This document shows positions 24,606 to 32,297 of a stretch of DNA of 64,000 nt, piece after piece; position 1 is the first letter of the stretch, and the number at the start of each line of letters is the position of its first letter. The DNA comes from Nitratidesulfovibrio sp. SRB-5 (GTDB taxonomy: Bacteria; Desulfobacterota; Desulfovibrionia; Desulfovibrionales; Desulfovibrionaceae), in assembly GCF_019931275.1 (NCBI RefSeq), contig NZ_JAIOTY010000002.1, positions 1 to 64,000 of the forward strand, given 5' to 3'. The position numbers were made by a program, and so were the translations under genes. The notes below the pieces were generated by a model. It was not told the DNA's origin. It was given only the letters and a program-made list of their open reading frames with translations, and ran no database searches.

Positions 24606-24651
24606 GTTTGACGGTCAAACTTCTTTATGTCCAAGATAGTTTGACCGTCAA
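24606..24651 (-). promoter_or_regulatory. Twin palindromic operator upstream of the metal ATPase
   Basis: GTTTGACGGTCAAAC (24606-24620) is a 7+1+7 inverted repeat. A second copy, GTTTGACCGTCAA, follows at 24639-24651, so the centres are 33 bp apart, about three helical turns. The near copy ends 19 bases before the start codon and would cover the promoter. This is a strong candidate binding site for a metal-responsive repressor, which is not encoded nearby. Confidence 0.75.
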
Positions 24652-24775
24652 GGTATTTTCCGGAGCACGCGCATGATACTGGAATACAAGGCGAATGCAG
24701 AAGGGCTGCGGCGGCAGGGCGGCGGTGGTGTGCCCCGCAGGATGCGGCGGGATCGTTCTTGCCGTCCCGCAGGAG

Positions 24776-25588
24776 CTACCCCAGGGCAACGTCCAGGGTC
24801 ATCATCAGGGTGAACCCGGCAATGACCCCCATGGTGGCCAGGTCGCCGTAGCCGGAGCCCTGCGATTCGGGGATAACTTCCTCCACCACCACGAAGATCA
24901 TGGCCCCGGCGGCAAAGGCCAGCGCGTAGGGCAGCAGGGGCTGTGCCCACAGCACCGCCGCCGCGCCGATGACGGCGGCGATGGGTTCGACCATGCCCGA
25001 GGCCTGCCCGAACAGGAACGCCTTCATGCGCGAAAAGCCTTCGCGCCGCAGCGGCACGGACACCGCCGTGCCCTCTGGAAAGTTCTGGATGCCGATACCC
25101 AGCGCCAGCGCCATGGCCCCGGCCAGCGATGCCGAGGGCAGGTCCGCCGCCACTGCGCCGAAGGCCACGCCAACGGCCAGACCTTCCGGAATGTTGTGCA
25201 GGGTGATGGCCGTCACCAGCAGGGTGGAGCGCTGCCACGTACTGGGCAGCCCTTCGGCGTGTTCGATGGGGTTGTGCAGGTGCAGGTGGGGCAGCACCAT
25301 GTCCACCAGCCGCAGGAACAGCGCCCCCAGCACGAAGCCCACGGCGGCGGGCACGAACGACCAGCGGCCCAGATGCTCGGACATTTCCAGCGCCGGGGCC
25401 AGCAGCGACCAGAAGCTGGCGGCTATCATCACCCCGGCGGCAAAGCCCAGCATGACGTCCAGCGCCTTGCGCGAAAAGCTTTTGGTCAGAAATACCAGGG
25501 CCGCGCCCAGCGCGGTGACCCCCCAGGTGAACAACCCGGCGAGAAAGGCCTGCATGACGGGGGAAAGTTCGGTGAAGGCGGTGTACAT
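24776..25588 (-). CDS. ZIP-family metal cation transporter
   Basis: A 270-residue ZIP transporter with eight predicted helices. The metal-site helices are clear: ITLHNIPEGLAVGVAFG (HNxPEG) and GIGIQNFPEGTAVSVPL (QNxPEG), with a GQASGMVEPIAAVIG helix after them. A short His loop, PHLHLHNPIEH, lies between helices 3 and 4. Members move Zn or other divalent cations into the cytoplasm. It lies directly upstream of a metal-exporting ATPase on the same strand, but the ATPase has its own operator region, so the two are probably separately controlled. Confidence 0.92.
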   Translation of the reverse strand: MYTAFTELSPVMQAFLAGLFTWGVTALGAALVFLTKSFSRKALDVMLGFAAGVMIAASFWSLLAPALEMSEHLGRWSFVPAAVGFVLGALFLRLVDMVLPHLHLHNPIEHAEGLPSTWQRSTLLVTAITLHNIPEGLAVGVAFGAVAADLPSASLAGAMALALGIGIQNFPEGTAVSVPLRREGFSRMKAFLFGQASGMVEPIAAVIGAAAVLWAQPLLPYALAFAAGAMIFVVVEEVIPESQGSGYGDLATMGVIAGFTLMMTLDVALG

Positions 25589-25929
25589 GTCCGGTCTCCG
25601 GATGGGGTGAGGGAAGTCGGCCGGAAGGCTTCAACACCGCGAGTATACCCGGAAATGGCATGCCGTCCACTGGTACGGGCGGGCGTGCCGCATGCTGGGG
25701 AGCGCGCAGCGACGCATGGTGTCCGCTGGCGTATGGCGGGGTGCAGGGGGAAGGTGCGGGCCAGCAGGGCTGGACGCGCGTGGCGCGTGTCGTGGCGCAA
25801 GCAGGGCGTCGGCAGGTGGACGCGGCTGCGGGCAGGTGACCGCGCGAAACGAAAGGTGCCGCGCGGCCAGCGGGGCGGCGGTGGCCTTCGCTGTTGCTGC
25901 TCCCGGTCTTGTCCCGTGCCGTGCGCCGC
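25589..25929. other. Intergenic region upstream of the ZIP gene
   Basis: A 341-bp gap between SemiSWEET and ZIP, both on the - strand. It should hold the ZIP promoter. No palindrome like that of the ATPase gene, no repeat and no credible gene were seen. Confidence 0.5.
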
Positions 25930-26226
25930 CTACATCTGGCGGGAATAGCGCAGCTTCAGCCAGATCACGGCCAGGATCAGCGCCAGGCCCACGGCGTTGG
26001 CGGCCATGACCGGCCACGACCCGATGCCGATGCCGTAGACCAGCCACAGCGCAACCCCCACGGCCAGCAGCCGGAAGGTGGGCAGCGAGATGTCGTCGGC
26101 GGAACGGGTGCGGGCAATGCGCACCACCTGCGGCAGGTAGGCCAGCGAGGTCAGCAGGCCCGCCGCGTAGCCGATGATCTCGAACAGGGTGGACAGCGCG
26201 GCGGAATCTGCGGTGGGCGCGGGCAT
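25930..26226 (-). CDS. SemiSWEET (MtN3-type) half transporter
   Basis: A 98-residue protein with three helices, one triple-helix bundle of the SWEET/PQ-loop fold. The PQ motif appears in TSLAYLPQVVRIARTRSADDISLP, and helices 2 and 3 read LLAVGVALWLVYGIGIG and NAVGLALILAVIWLKL. Such proteins dimerise to move small sugars or other solutes across the inner membrane. The gene is 43 bases after the FUSC-like gene on the same strand. The solute is unknown. Confidence 0.9.
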   Translation of the reverse strand: MPAPTADSAALSTLFEIIGYAAGLLTSLAYLPQVVRIARTRSADDISLPTFRLLAVGVALWLVYGIGIGSWPVMAANAVGLALILAVIWLKLRYSRQM

Positions 26227-26269
26227 GGGGCCTCCGTGATGGGGGCAGTGCGAAAGGGTGTGTCGCGGG

Positions 26270-27457
26270 CTACGGCATGGGGGGGCCGTTGTCCGGGTCG
26301 GAGGCCACAGCCTCGTTCCCGGCCATGCGTGCGGCCAGCCCCTTCATGTCTTCGGCCAATTGGCGCAGGGCGTAGTAGAAGGCATAGAACTGGGTCAGCA
26401 TGGCCAGGTCGAAGCGTTTGGTGGCTCCGGCCTCGCGCAGGGCAAGCAGGCGTTCGTCCGCGCGGGCCAGGGCCGCATCCAGCGGGGCGGCGGGCGACGC
26501 AGGCGTCTGCGGGGCGGCTTCCTGCCCGCCTTCGGACCGCCATCCCAGGGCCGCCAGCCATCGCGTCAGGGCGCCAGCACGTTGCGCACCGGTAACGCCC
26601 GTGGTCATGGCGGCCATGTGCCGCAACGTGCGGGCCACGGTTTCCGCCAGGTCGCGCATTTCCGGCGCCATGATGATGTCATGGCCGTCTGGCGTGCAGG
26701 CGTTCAGGCTGCGCAGCATGGTGCGCAAATGGTCGGTGGTGCGCTCCACCGTCGTCGACAGGGTGTCCAGCGGCTGGTTGTCGTAAAAGTAGATCAGCGA
26801 TTCGTGGCGGCGCACCTTGGAAAGGCGTTCGCGGTTGCGCGAGATGGCGCGGGCCAGATGGTCCAGCAGGTTGGCGGGCGCGTGGGTCTGGCGGGCCAGG
26901 AAGTTGTCCACAAGGGTGGTCAGGTGGTCGGCGCAGTTTTCCGCCTGCGCGGCCAGGTCGCGGCGCAGGCCCACCGCCGCGCGCACCGGCCACAGGGTGA
27001 CCGTGACCACGAAGGCGCAGCCCACGCCCACGGCGATCTCCAGCACCCGGAACAGTCCCACGTCGATGCGTTCCGCATGGCCCGCGCTGGCCAGAATGAC
27101 GATGCTCACGGTGATGGCGGCCATGCGGTAGCGCGGGTCCCACCGGGTGAGAAAGGCGCACAGCCCGGTGGTGACGAACACCGAAACGCCGTTCCAGACA
27201 GGCGTGTCCGGAAAGACCATGATGGCGCCGACACCCATCACGGCGCCCATGACCGTGCCGATGAACCGGTACAGGCACATCTCGATGGCCTCGGCCACGT
27301 TCATCTGCATGGCGATGACGGCGGAAATGACGGCCCAGTAGCCGTATTCGATGTGCAGCACATTGGCCAGCACCAGGGCGAGCACGGCGGCGATGCCGGT
27401 CTTGATGCCGTGGCGGATGTGGGCGGGGGAAATGTCGGCGAGTGTGGGGCGACGCAT
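26270..27457 (-). CDS. FUSC-family (aromatic acid exporter-like) membrane protein
   Basis: A 395-residue protein. Six N-terminal helices (about 15-165) contain the family pattern IKTGIAAVLALVLANVLHIEYGYWAVISAVI and a region with WNGVSVFVTT. A long cytoplasmic helical half (about 170-395) follows, with an Ala/Pro-rich loop near 325. FUSC proteins export aromatic or fusaric-type acids or polyamines, often with partner components that are absent here. The substrate is not predictable. It probably shares an operon with SemiSWEET. Confidence 0.82.
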   Translation of the reverse strand: MRRPTLADISPAHIRHGIKTGIAAVLALVLANVLHIEYGYWAVISAVIAMQMNVAEAIEMCLYRFIGTVMGAVMGVGAIMVFPDTPVWNGVSVFVTTGLCAFLTRWDPRYRMAAITVSIVILASAGHAERIDVGLFRVLEIAVGVGCAFVVTVTLWPVRAAVGLRRDLAAQAENCADHLTTLVDNFLARQTHAPANLLDHLARAISRNRERLSKVRRHESLIYFYDNQPLDTLSTTVERTTDHLRTMLRSLNACTPDGHDIIMAPEMRDLAETVARTLRHMAAMTTGVTGAQRAGALTRWLAALGWRSEGGQEAAPQTPASPAAPLDAALARADERLLALREAGATKRFDLAMLTQFYAFYYALRQLAEDMKGLAARMAGNEAVASDPDNGPPMP

Positions 27458-27688
27458 GGCGGTCTCGGTCGCGGGGTGGACGGCGGTTGAGGGTGCGTGG
27501 GGCGGAATAGTGTGGCGCGGGAGCGGGTGTGGTCCCGTGGCCGCGTCAGCTTCGACCGGTTTCGATCAGTTCCGACCAGTTTCTGCCGGTGTCGGACGAG
27601 TACAGTTGGTCCTGGCGGATGCCGGAGGCACCACATACGCCCGGCCTGACCGGCTGGCAAGCGGGCGGGGGGCGGAAGCCGGGCGTGG

Positions 27689-28021
27689 CTACGCGGGTTC
27701 CACGCGGGTGTGCGCGGCCACGTAGCGGCCCACGCCGTACAGGTACAGGAAGTAGGCCAGCCCAAAGGTGACGATGGACAGCAGCAGCCAGATCAGCGCG
27801 TGGCCCACCTGCGCGGCCAGGTCCAGATCGCACGCCAGCCGCTGGCGCGGCGCGCCGTCACGCTCCACGTACGTACGGTTGATGATGAACTTGGCCAGGG
27901 CGTACGGGTAGAAGAACACGCCGATGCCCAGTGTGCACAGGGTGATCAGGAACCACAACACGGCATGGCCGAAGCATTCGATCATGGTGACGTCGGTGCG
28001 GAAGGTGCCGATGGTGTACAT
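27689..28021 (-). CDS. Small membrane protein built from an internal duplication
   Basis: A 110-residue protein made of two similar halves: GHAVLWFLITLCTLGIGVFF (about 18-37) and GHALIWLLLSIVTFGLAYFL (about 71-90). Each half is a helical hairpin followed by a basic tail (NRTYVE / HTRVE). It resembles small two-repeat membrane proteins of unknown function. GGAG precedes the ATG at 28021. No function can be inferred; its neighbours (FUSC-like protein, SemiSWEET) are also inner-membrane proteins. Confidence 0.75.
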   Translation of the reverse strand: MYTIGTFRTDVTMIECFGHAVLWFLITLCTLGIGVFFYPYALAKFIINRTYVERDGAPRQRLACDLDLAAQVGHALIWLLLSIVTFGLAYFLYLYGVGRYVAAHTRVEPA

Positions 28022-28206
28022 GGGGGCTCCGGGTGGAGAGGGTGCGTGCTTGAAGAGGAAGACCAAGAATGAATGTACCATAGCATGGTTGCGCGTGTGC
28101 TGGTCAAGCGGGGTGGGGTGCGTAGGCGCGAGGTGGGGTGGGAGAAGGGAGTGCGCAGTTGAGCACGGCTTCTCCGAAGGCAGTTGTGCCCTGTTGCACC
28201 CGCCCG

Positions 28207-28256
28207 ATTTCGTTATGTCTCCGACGGGCAGGGGGTGTTGTAACGAACACCCCCTG
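28207..28256. repeat. Repeat motif H1 with CAGGGGGTGTT hairpin
   Basis: GATTTCGTTATGTCTCCGAC is followed by an 11-bp perfect stem CAGGGGGTGTT / AACACCCCCTG. The first part is the inverted form of the motif at 29183-29211 and 29275-29302. Confidence 0.75.
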
Positions 28257-28310
28257 CACCCCCGCGTTCCAGGGGCTTCGCCCCTTGGAACCCCGGCGTA
28301 TCCTGCGCGG

Positions 28311-28386
28311 CGTCCCTTCGGCGTCAGCTTCCCTTCGGCGCTGGGCGCCTTCGGGCGATCTGCCGCCGGTGCCGCCAATGCGCATG
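28311..28386. repeat. Three-tier palindrome, copy A
   Basis: The core GCAGCTTCCC-type element appears in degenerate form: CTTCCCTTCGGCGC, loop, GCGCCTTCGGGCGATC. The inner CCC/GGG and GGCGC/GCGCC stems are kept; the outer stem is decayed. Confidence 0.65.
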
Positions 28387-28442
28387 TGGCTCTCGTCGTC
28401 TTGGTAAAGCTCGGGTGCCTTTGCCCGCAAGCGTCCTGCACC

Positions 28443-28506
28443 GCATTCCTTCGCCGGGCAGCTTCCCTCGCCCAAAGCGCCTCGGGTGATCTGCCCGGCG
28501 GAATGC
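28443..28506. repeat. Three-tier palindrome, copy B
   Basis: The outer stem GCATTCC / GGAATGC and a second stem CGCCGGGCAG / CTGCCCGGCG are joined by an inner CCC/GGG and GGCGC-type stem. It has the same orientation as copy A. Confidence 0.85.
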
Positions 28507-28845
28507 AATGTGCGTGTTGCTCCCGGTGGCATGGTGAAGGTTCGGGTGGTGCCTTTGTCGGCGGTTCTGTTGCGGTGCGCCCGCGACGCCGGCGCTTCCG
28601 CCGTCGCGAAGCCTCCGGCGGTGATTTCCGGCTGCGGGCTCAATCCGCGCGTATGGCGGGCGTTGGGCGTAACGCGTTCCTGGCAGAGTTAGCCGTGGCT
28701 GTGGTGTTTTCTGCTTTGCACAACGGAGACGTTACGTGCGTGGAAGCGTATGACGTCGGGCTTTGTCGACGGCATATGCGTCGCAACGGGGGCGAAGGTA
28801 AAGACACCCACGTGGATGGGGGCTGCGGGAGATTTGTGCGTATTC

Positions 28846-28910
28846 GCGTTCCGGCGGGCAGATCACCCGAAGGCGCCTTGGCCGAGGGAAGCTGCCCGAG
28901 CTAGGAACGC
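28846..28910. repeat. Three-tier palindrome, copy C (inverted)
   Basis: The outer stem is GCGTTCC / GGAACGC, where copies B and D have GCATTCC / GGAATGC, a compensated A-T to G-C change. The second stem is GGGCAG / CTGCCC. Confidence 0.85.
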
Positions 28911-28975
28911 GGCGCAGGATGGGTGGGGATAGGGCACCCGAGCTATGGCGGGGCGGCGAGAGACAGGCGCACATC

Positions 28976-29042
28976 GCATTCCCGGCGCCAGATCACCCGG
29001 AGGCGCCCAGCGCCGCAGGGAAGCTGGCGGCGAAAGGAATGC
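28976..29042. repeat. Three-tier palindrome, copy D (inverted)
   Basis: The outer stem is GCATTCC / GGAATGC. The second stem is GCCAG / CTGGC, compensated relative to GGCAG / CTGCC of the others. The inner stem GGCGC / GCGCC lies between symmetrical purine bulges. Confidence 0.85.
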
Positions 29043-29120
29043 GGTGCGGGACGTGTTGGGGGTCCAGGGGAGGCGCAGCCCCCCTGGAGCGCGGGGATGC
29101 AAGGGGGCGCCGCTTAGCGG

Positions 29121-29170
29121 CAGCCGTTAGGCGAGCGCGAAGCGCGAGTCTTACGGATGGCGACCGCAAC
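29121..29170. repeat. CCGTAA hairpin, copy C2 (inverted)
   Basis: Read on the - strand, CCGTAAGAC ... GCCTAACGG with inner GCGC pairing. It carries the usual A-A mismatch plus one extra mismatch, and is followed by the flank GCGGTCGCCAT read in the same sense. Confidence 0.75.
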
Positions 29171-29187
29171 GCGCAGGCCCCTTGCCC

Positions 29188-29365
29188 GCCGGAGGCATAG
29201 CGAAATCAAGGGTGGGAATAAGGGGTGGCGTGTGTTCGTAGAAGCCGCGCCCATTAGGGCACAACTCCTTTGCCTCTCGCCGGAGGCATAACGAAATCAA
29301 GGGGGGAACAATAACGCGGGACTGTCTTCGTAAAGGCCGCACCCATCAGGGCACTACTCCTCTCC
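29188..29365. repeat. Imperfect tandem duplication of about 90 bp
   Basis: Two units each start with GCCGGAGGCATARCGAAATC and end with TTCGTARARGCCGC followed by CCCATYAGGGCAC. The end motifs are at 29235-29270 and 29325-29362. Confidence 0.8.
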
Positions 29366-29400
29366 ACTCCACGCCTTTTAGCCCGCCACCGCGCCGCCCC

Positions 29401-30375
29401 CTACCTTCTCAAGAACGATGGCAGCGCAAAATATACCCCTGCCACCGCATCAAACATCCCGCCCGGCAGGAACGTGGCCAGCCGGAACAGCCGGAACTTC
29501 AGCGAAGATGCGGCATACGGGGCAGTGGCCTCCCGCGCCTCGCTTCCCTTGCCCTCGCGCCACAGGGCCACCCCGCGCTGGAACGCGGCGCGGCGGCGCA
29601 GCAGCGCCACAAGGTCGGCGTAGTCCCGCTCGTAGTCGCGGTACATGCGGATATGCTTGGCAAGGATGGCTTCGGTCTCGTCCGCGAACTGGGCGAACTT
29701 GCGGAAGGTGGTGCTGCCGCCGTGCACCCGCCAGCGGGCCAGCGGCGCGTCCACGTGGTCCAGTTCCCAGTCCCAGGCGATGCGGTAGAACACGTCCGCC
29801 TCTTCGCACACGTTCAGCGACTCGTCGAACCAGTGCCCGCCCATGCCCGGCGCGTCCAGCGCGCTGCGGCGGATGATGGCGGAGGACATGGAAATCCACT
29901 GGGTGGTCATCAGCTCGCGGAACACCTTGCCGCGCGCGGGCGGCGCTGCCTGGAACTGGCGGCTCAGTTCCTTGTCGCCGCTGAACATCACCGTGTCGCA
30001 GCTTACCAGACCCACGGCGGGGTTGGCGCGGAACAGCGCCACCTGCCGGGCCAGCTTTTCCGGGTGCCACAGGTCGTCGCAGTCCAGAAAGGCGATGAAT
30101 TCGCCCCGCGCCCGGGCAATGGCCAGGTTGCGCGCCGCGCCCAGCGGCACGGTGCGTTCGGCGCGGAAGTACCGCACCTTGCCGCCGTAGCTCTGGGCAA
30201 TGTCCGCGCTGCAATCGGAGGAACCATTGTCCCAGAACACGATTTCCCAGTCGTCAAAGGTCTGGGCGAACACGCTGTCGATGGCGGCGCGCAGATGCTC
30301 GCCGCAGTTCAGGCAGTTCATGATCACACTGACGGTGGGAGCAGGGGGGGCAGAGTGGGCGGCGGTGTCGGTCAT
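29401..30375 (-). CDS. Family 2 glycosyltransferase
   Basis: A 324-residue GT-A enzyme. Motifs: SVIMNCLNCGEHLRAAIDSV, WDNGSSDCSADI and the DxD-type LDCDDLWHPEKL. The segment NVCEEADVFYRIAWDW is a typical acceptor-side acidic motif. There is no membrane helix except a possible amphipathic tail, so it is likely cytosolic and membrane-associated. ATG 30375 begins MTDTAAHS; the upstream frame runs into a repeat. It ends the operon rfbF-rfbG-epimerase-aminotransferase-GT2 and may transfer the sugar made by those enzymes. Confidence 0.88.
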   Translation of the reverse strand: MTDTAAHSAPPAPTVSVIMNCLNCGEHLRAAIDSVFAQTFDDWEIVFWDNGSSDCSADIAQSYGGKVRYFRAERTVPLGAARNLAIARARGEFIAFLDCDDLWHPEKLARQVALFRANPAVGLVSCDTVMFSGDKELSRQFQAAPPARGKVFRELMTTQWISMSSAIIRRSALDAPGMGGHWFDESLNVCEEADVFYRIAWDWELDHVDAPLARWRVHGGSTTFRKFAQFADETEAILAKHIRMYRDYERDYADLVALLRRRAAFQRGVALWREGKGSEAREATAPYAASSLKFRLFRLATFLPGGMFDAVAGVYFALPSFLRR

Positions 30376-30474
30376 GGCAGTTTGTTTCTCGGGAAAGGAA
30401 CCACTGCGGGTTACTTTTTGAAGCGTTGTCGAAACCGGTGCAGCCTGGCGCAAGCAGGCTGAACTGGGAGGGTG

Positions 30475-30512
30475 CAGGGGACAGCGTCCCCTGCCCGCCG
30501 GAGGCGTCAAAA
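30475..30512 (-). repeat. Repeat motif H4 / terminator-like hairpin
   Basis: An 8-bp stem CAGGGGAC / GTCCCCTG lies beside CCCGCCGGAGGC and a run of seven A (TTTTTTT on the - strand), just after the aminotransferase stop. It shares the GCCGGAGGC block with the repeats in 28-29.4 kb. Confidence 0.6.
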
Positions 30513-30522
30513 AAACCGTCCC

Positions 30523-31656
30523 CTACGCCAGCGCCTCCAGCAAGGCATCGCACACCAGATCCACGTCGGCGTCGCTCATGCCGGGGTGCAGGGGCAGGGT
30601 GGTCAGCTGGCTGCCCAGCATTTCGGTGACGGGCAGGGACTGCGCGCCGCCGCCGTAGTAGGTCAGCAGGTGGTTGGGCTTGTAGTGCATGCCGGTGGGA
30701 ATGCCCTTGGCCTGCAACGCGTCCACCACGTGGTGCTTTTTGTCGTCCAGGATGCGCACCGGAAAGATGTGCGGCACCACCACGTCACGGGGGTCCGTGG
30801 TCAGCAGGGCCAGATGCGGCGCACCGGCAAGCCGCTGGCGGTAGCGCGCGACCAGGCGCATGCGCGCCGGGGCGAATTCGCCGGGCAGGCGGGCCAGCTG
30901 CACGCGGCCTATGGCGGCCATGATGTTGCTCATGTGGTAGCGCCAGCCCTGCCGGGTGACGTCGAAATCCCAGCTGCGCTGGCCCGAGAAGCGCTTTTCC
31001 GTGTCGTTGGCCACGGACAGCAGGCGCGCGTCGCGGCACAGCTGGGCCACTGTCTGGTCGGCGGTGACGATGCACCCGCCCTCGCCGCTGGTGATGTTCT
31101 TGATGCCGTCGAAGCTGAAGCAGGCGATATCGCCGAAGGTGCCGATCATGCGGCCATCGTGCAGGCAGCCGAAGGCGTGGGCCGCGTCTTCGATGACGCG
31201 CAGGCCGTGCTTCTGGGCAAAGGCGTACACGGCATCCAGCCCGGCGGGGTTGCTGGCGTAATGCACCGGCATGATGGCGGCGGTGCGCTCGGTCAGGCGG
31301 CGCTCGGCGTCGGCAAGGTCGATGGTGCAGGTTTCGGGCAGGGCCTCGCAGGCCACGGGCACTGACCCGGCCCCGCTGATGGCCTGGAACGAGGCCACGA
31401 AGGTCAGCGACTGCACCAGCACTTCCGCGCCCGGCTGCACGGCGGCCTGCACGGCCAGGTGCAGGGCGGCGGTGCCGGTGTTGGCGGTGACCACGTTCTG
31501 CGCGGGCACGCCAAGGTAGGCGGCGATGTCTTCTTCGAAGCGCTTCACTTCGTTGCCCATGCCGAGGTAGCCGTCCTCAAGGATGACGCGGCTGACGGCG
31601 TCGGCTTCGGCCTGGCCCACGATGGACCGGGAAAGACGCAAGGCGGGGGTGGTCAT
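30523..31656 (-). CDS. DegT/DnrJ/EryC1-family sugar aminotransferase
   Basis: A 377-residue PLP-dependent enzyme. Signals: TANTGTAALHLAVQAA for phosphate binding, VIEDAAHAFGC with the PLP-contacting Asp, and the Schiff-base lysine in FSFDGIKNITSGEGG. A lysine is present, and length is about 60 shorter than RfbH-type dehydratases, so a transaminase is favoured. With rfbF, rfbG and the epimerase-like gene upstream, it probably adds an amino group to a CDP-4-keto-6-deoxy sugar. The position on the sugar is not predictable. Confidence 0.9.
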   Translation of the reverse strand: MTTPALRLSRSIVGQAEADAVSRVILEDGYLGMGNEVKRFEEDIAAYLGVPAQNVVTANTGTAALHLAVQAAVQPGAEVLVQSLTFVASFQAISGAGSVPVACEALPETCTIDLADAERRLTERTAAIMPVHYASNPAGLDAVYAFAQKHGLRVIEDAAHAFGCLHDGRMIGTFGDIACFSFDGIKNITSGEGGCIVTADQTVAQLCRDARLLSVANDTEKRFSGQRSWDFDVTRQGWRYHMSNIMAAIGRVQLARLPGEFAPARMRLVARYRQRLAGAPHLALLTTDPRDVVVPHIFPVRILDDKKHHVVDALQAKGIPTGMHYKPNHLLTYYGGGAQSLPVTEMLGSQLTTLPLHPGMSDADVDLVCDALLEALA

Positions 31657-31824
31657 GGCGTGTCGCTCTGGTGTTGGCGCGGACGCGGGAGCGCCGCGAG
31701 GCAGGTTGTGGACGGGAAATTCTGTGTCGGCCCCGTGGCGGCCGTCGGGGGTGCCACGGGGCCGGATTGGTGCTTGTGCGTGGCCGGTGGTGGGGCTGAG
31801 GCAGCTGTCTCCGCTGCCCGTCGC

Positions 31825-32274
31825 CTACCAGCGGTACGGAATATCCGCCGTATCCTTCGGTGCGCGTTCGCTTTCCGTGGGGTCGTGCGGAATGTCCGCG
31901 CAATTGCAGATCAGCGCGGGTGTTTCGCCCACCGCCGTGAACCCGTACCACACCAGCGGCGGAATGCGCAGCAGCCGGTAGTTGTCCGGCCTGCCCAGCA
32001 GGAATTCTTCCGTCACGCCGAAGGTGGGCGAGCCGGGGCGGCTGTCGTGGATGACCACCTTCATCCGCCCCACGGGCACCGCAAAGTGCTGCGTCTGGCG
32101 GGTGTGGCGCTTCCACGCCTTCACCGCGCCGGGTTCCACTTCCGAGAAGTACAGCTCGCCGAAACTCGTGAACATGGGTGAATCGGGCCGCAGCATGTGC
32201 AGCACCGGGCCGCCCTCTGTCGGGATGACGCGCAGGTCCAGCGTCACCACCCCGTCGATGGTCGTGGCGTTCAC
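31825..32274 (-). CDS. RmlC-like cupin (dTDP-4-keto-6-deoxy-sugar 3,5-epimerase-like)
   Basis: A 149-residue small cupin. The GELYFSEVEPGAVKAWKRH strand carries the catalytic-type His (WKRHTRQTQ), and RIPPLVWYGFTAVGE is the typical C-terminal RmlC segment. A GTG at 32274 is the start because AAAGGA lies seven bases before it; no in-frame ATG fits. The gene sits between rfbG and the aminotransferase, so it may epimerise or isomerise the 4-keto intermediate. It is shorter than classic RmlC (about 180), more like 3,4-ketoisomerase-type relatives. Confidence 0.8.
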   Translation of the reverse strand: MNATTIDGVVTLDLRVIPTEGGPVLHMLRPDSPMFTSFGELYFSEVEPGAVKAWKRHTRQTQHFAVPVGRMKVVIHDSRPGSPTFGVTEEFLLGRPDNYRLLRIPPLVWYGFTAVGETPALICNCADIPHDPTESERAPKDTADIPYRW

Positions 32275-32297
32275 GGCAGCATCCTTTGCGCGGCGGG

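Larger units (their letters stand above)
28022..29400. other. 1.4-kb gene-free region packed with structured repeats
   Basis: Frames here are open only because of base composition and show no family features. The region holds four copies of a three-tier palindrome (A-D), copies of the GCCGGAGGCATAACGAAATC motif, two CCAGGGG-type hairpins, one copy of the CCGTAA hairpin and a tandem duplication of about 90 bp near its right end. A and B point one way, C and D the other, giving the region mirror symmetry about 28.67 kb. Confidence 0.8.

Noticed and set aside
27924-28904. A 326-codon open frame in the repeat-rich region
   Set aside because: It spans the small membrane gene start and two palindromes, has no motif and no consistent codon bias; I treat the region as non-coding.
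30523-31656. RfbH (CDP-4-keto-6-deoxyglucose 3-dehydratase)
   Set aside because: RfbH lacks the PLP-binding lysine, carries an Fe-S cluster and is about 60 residues longer. This protein has the lysine and is shorter.
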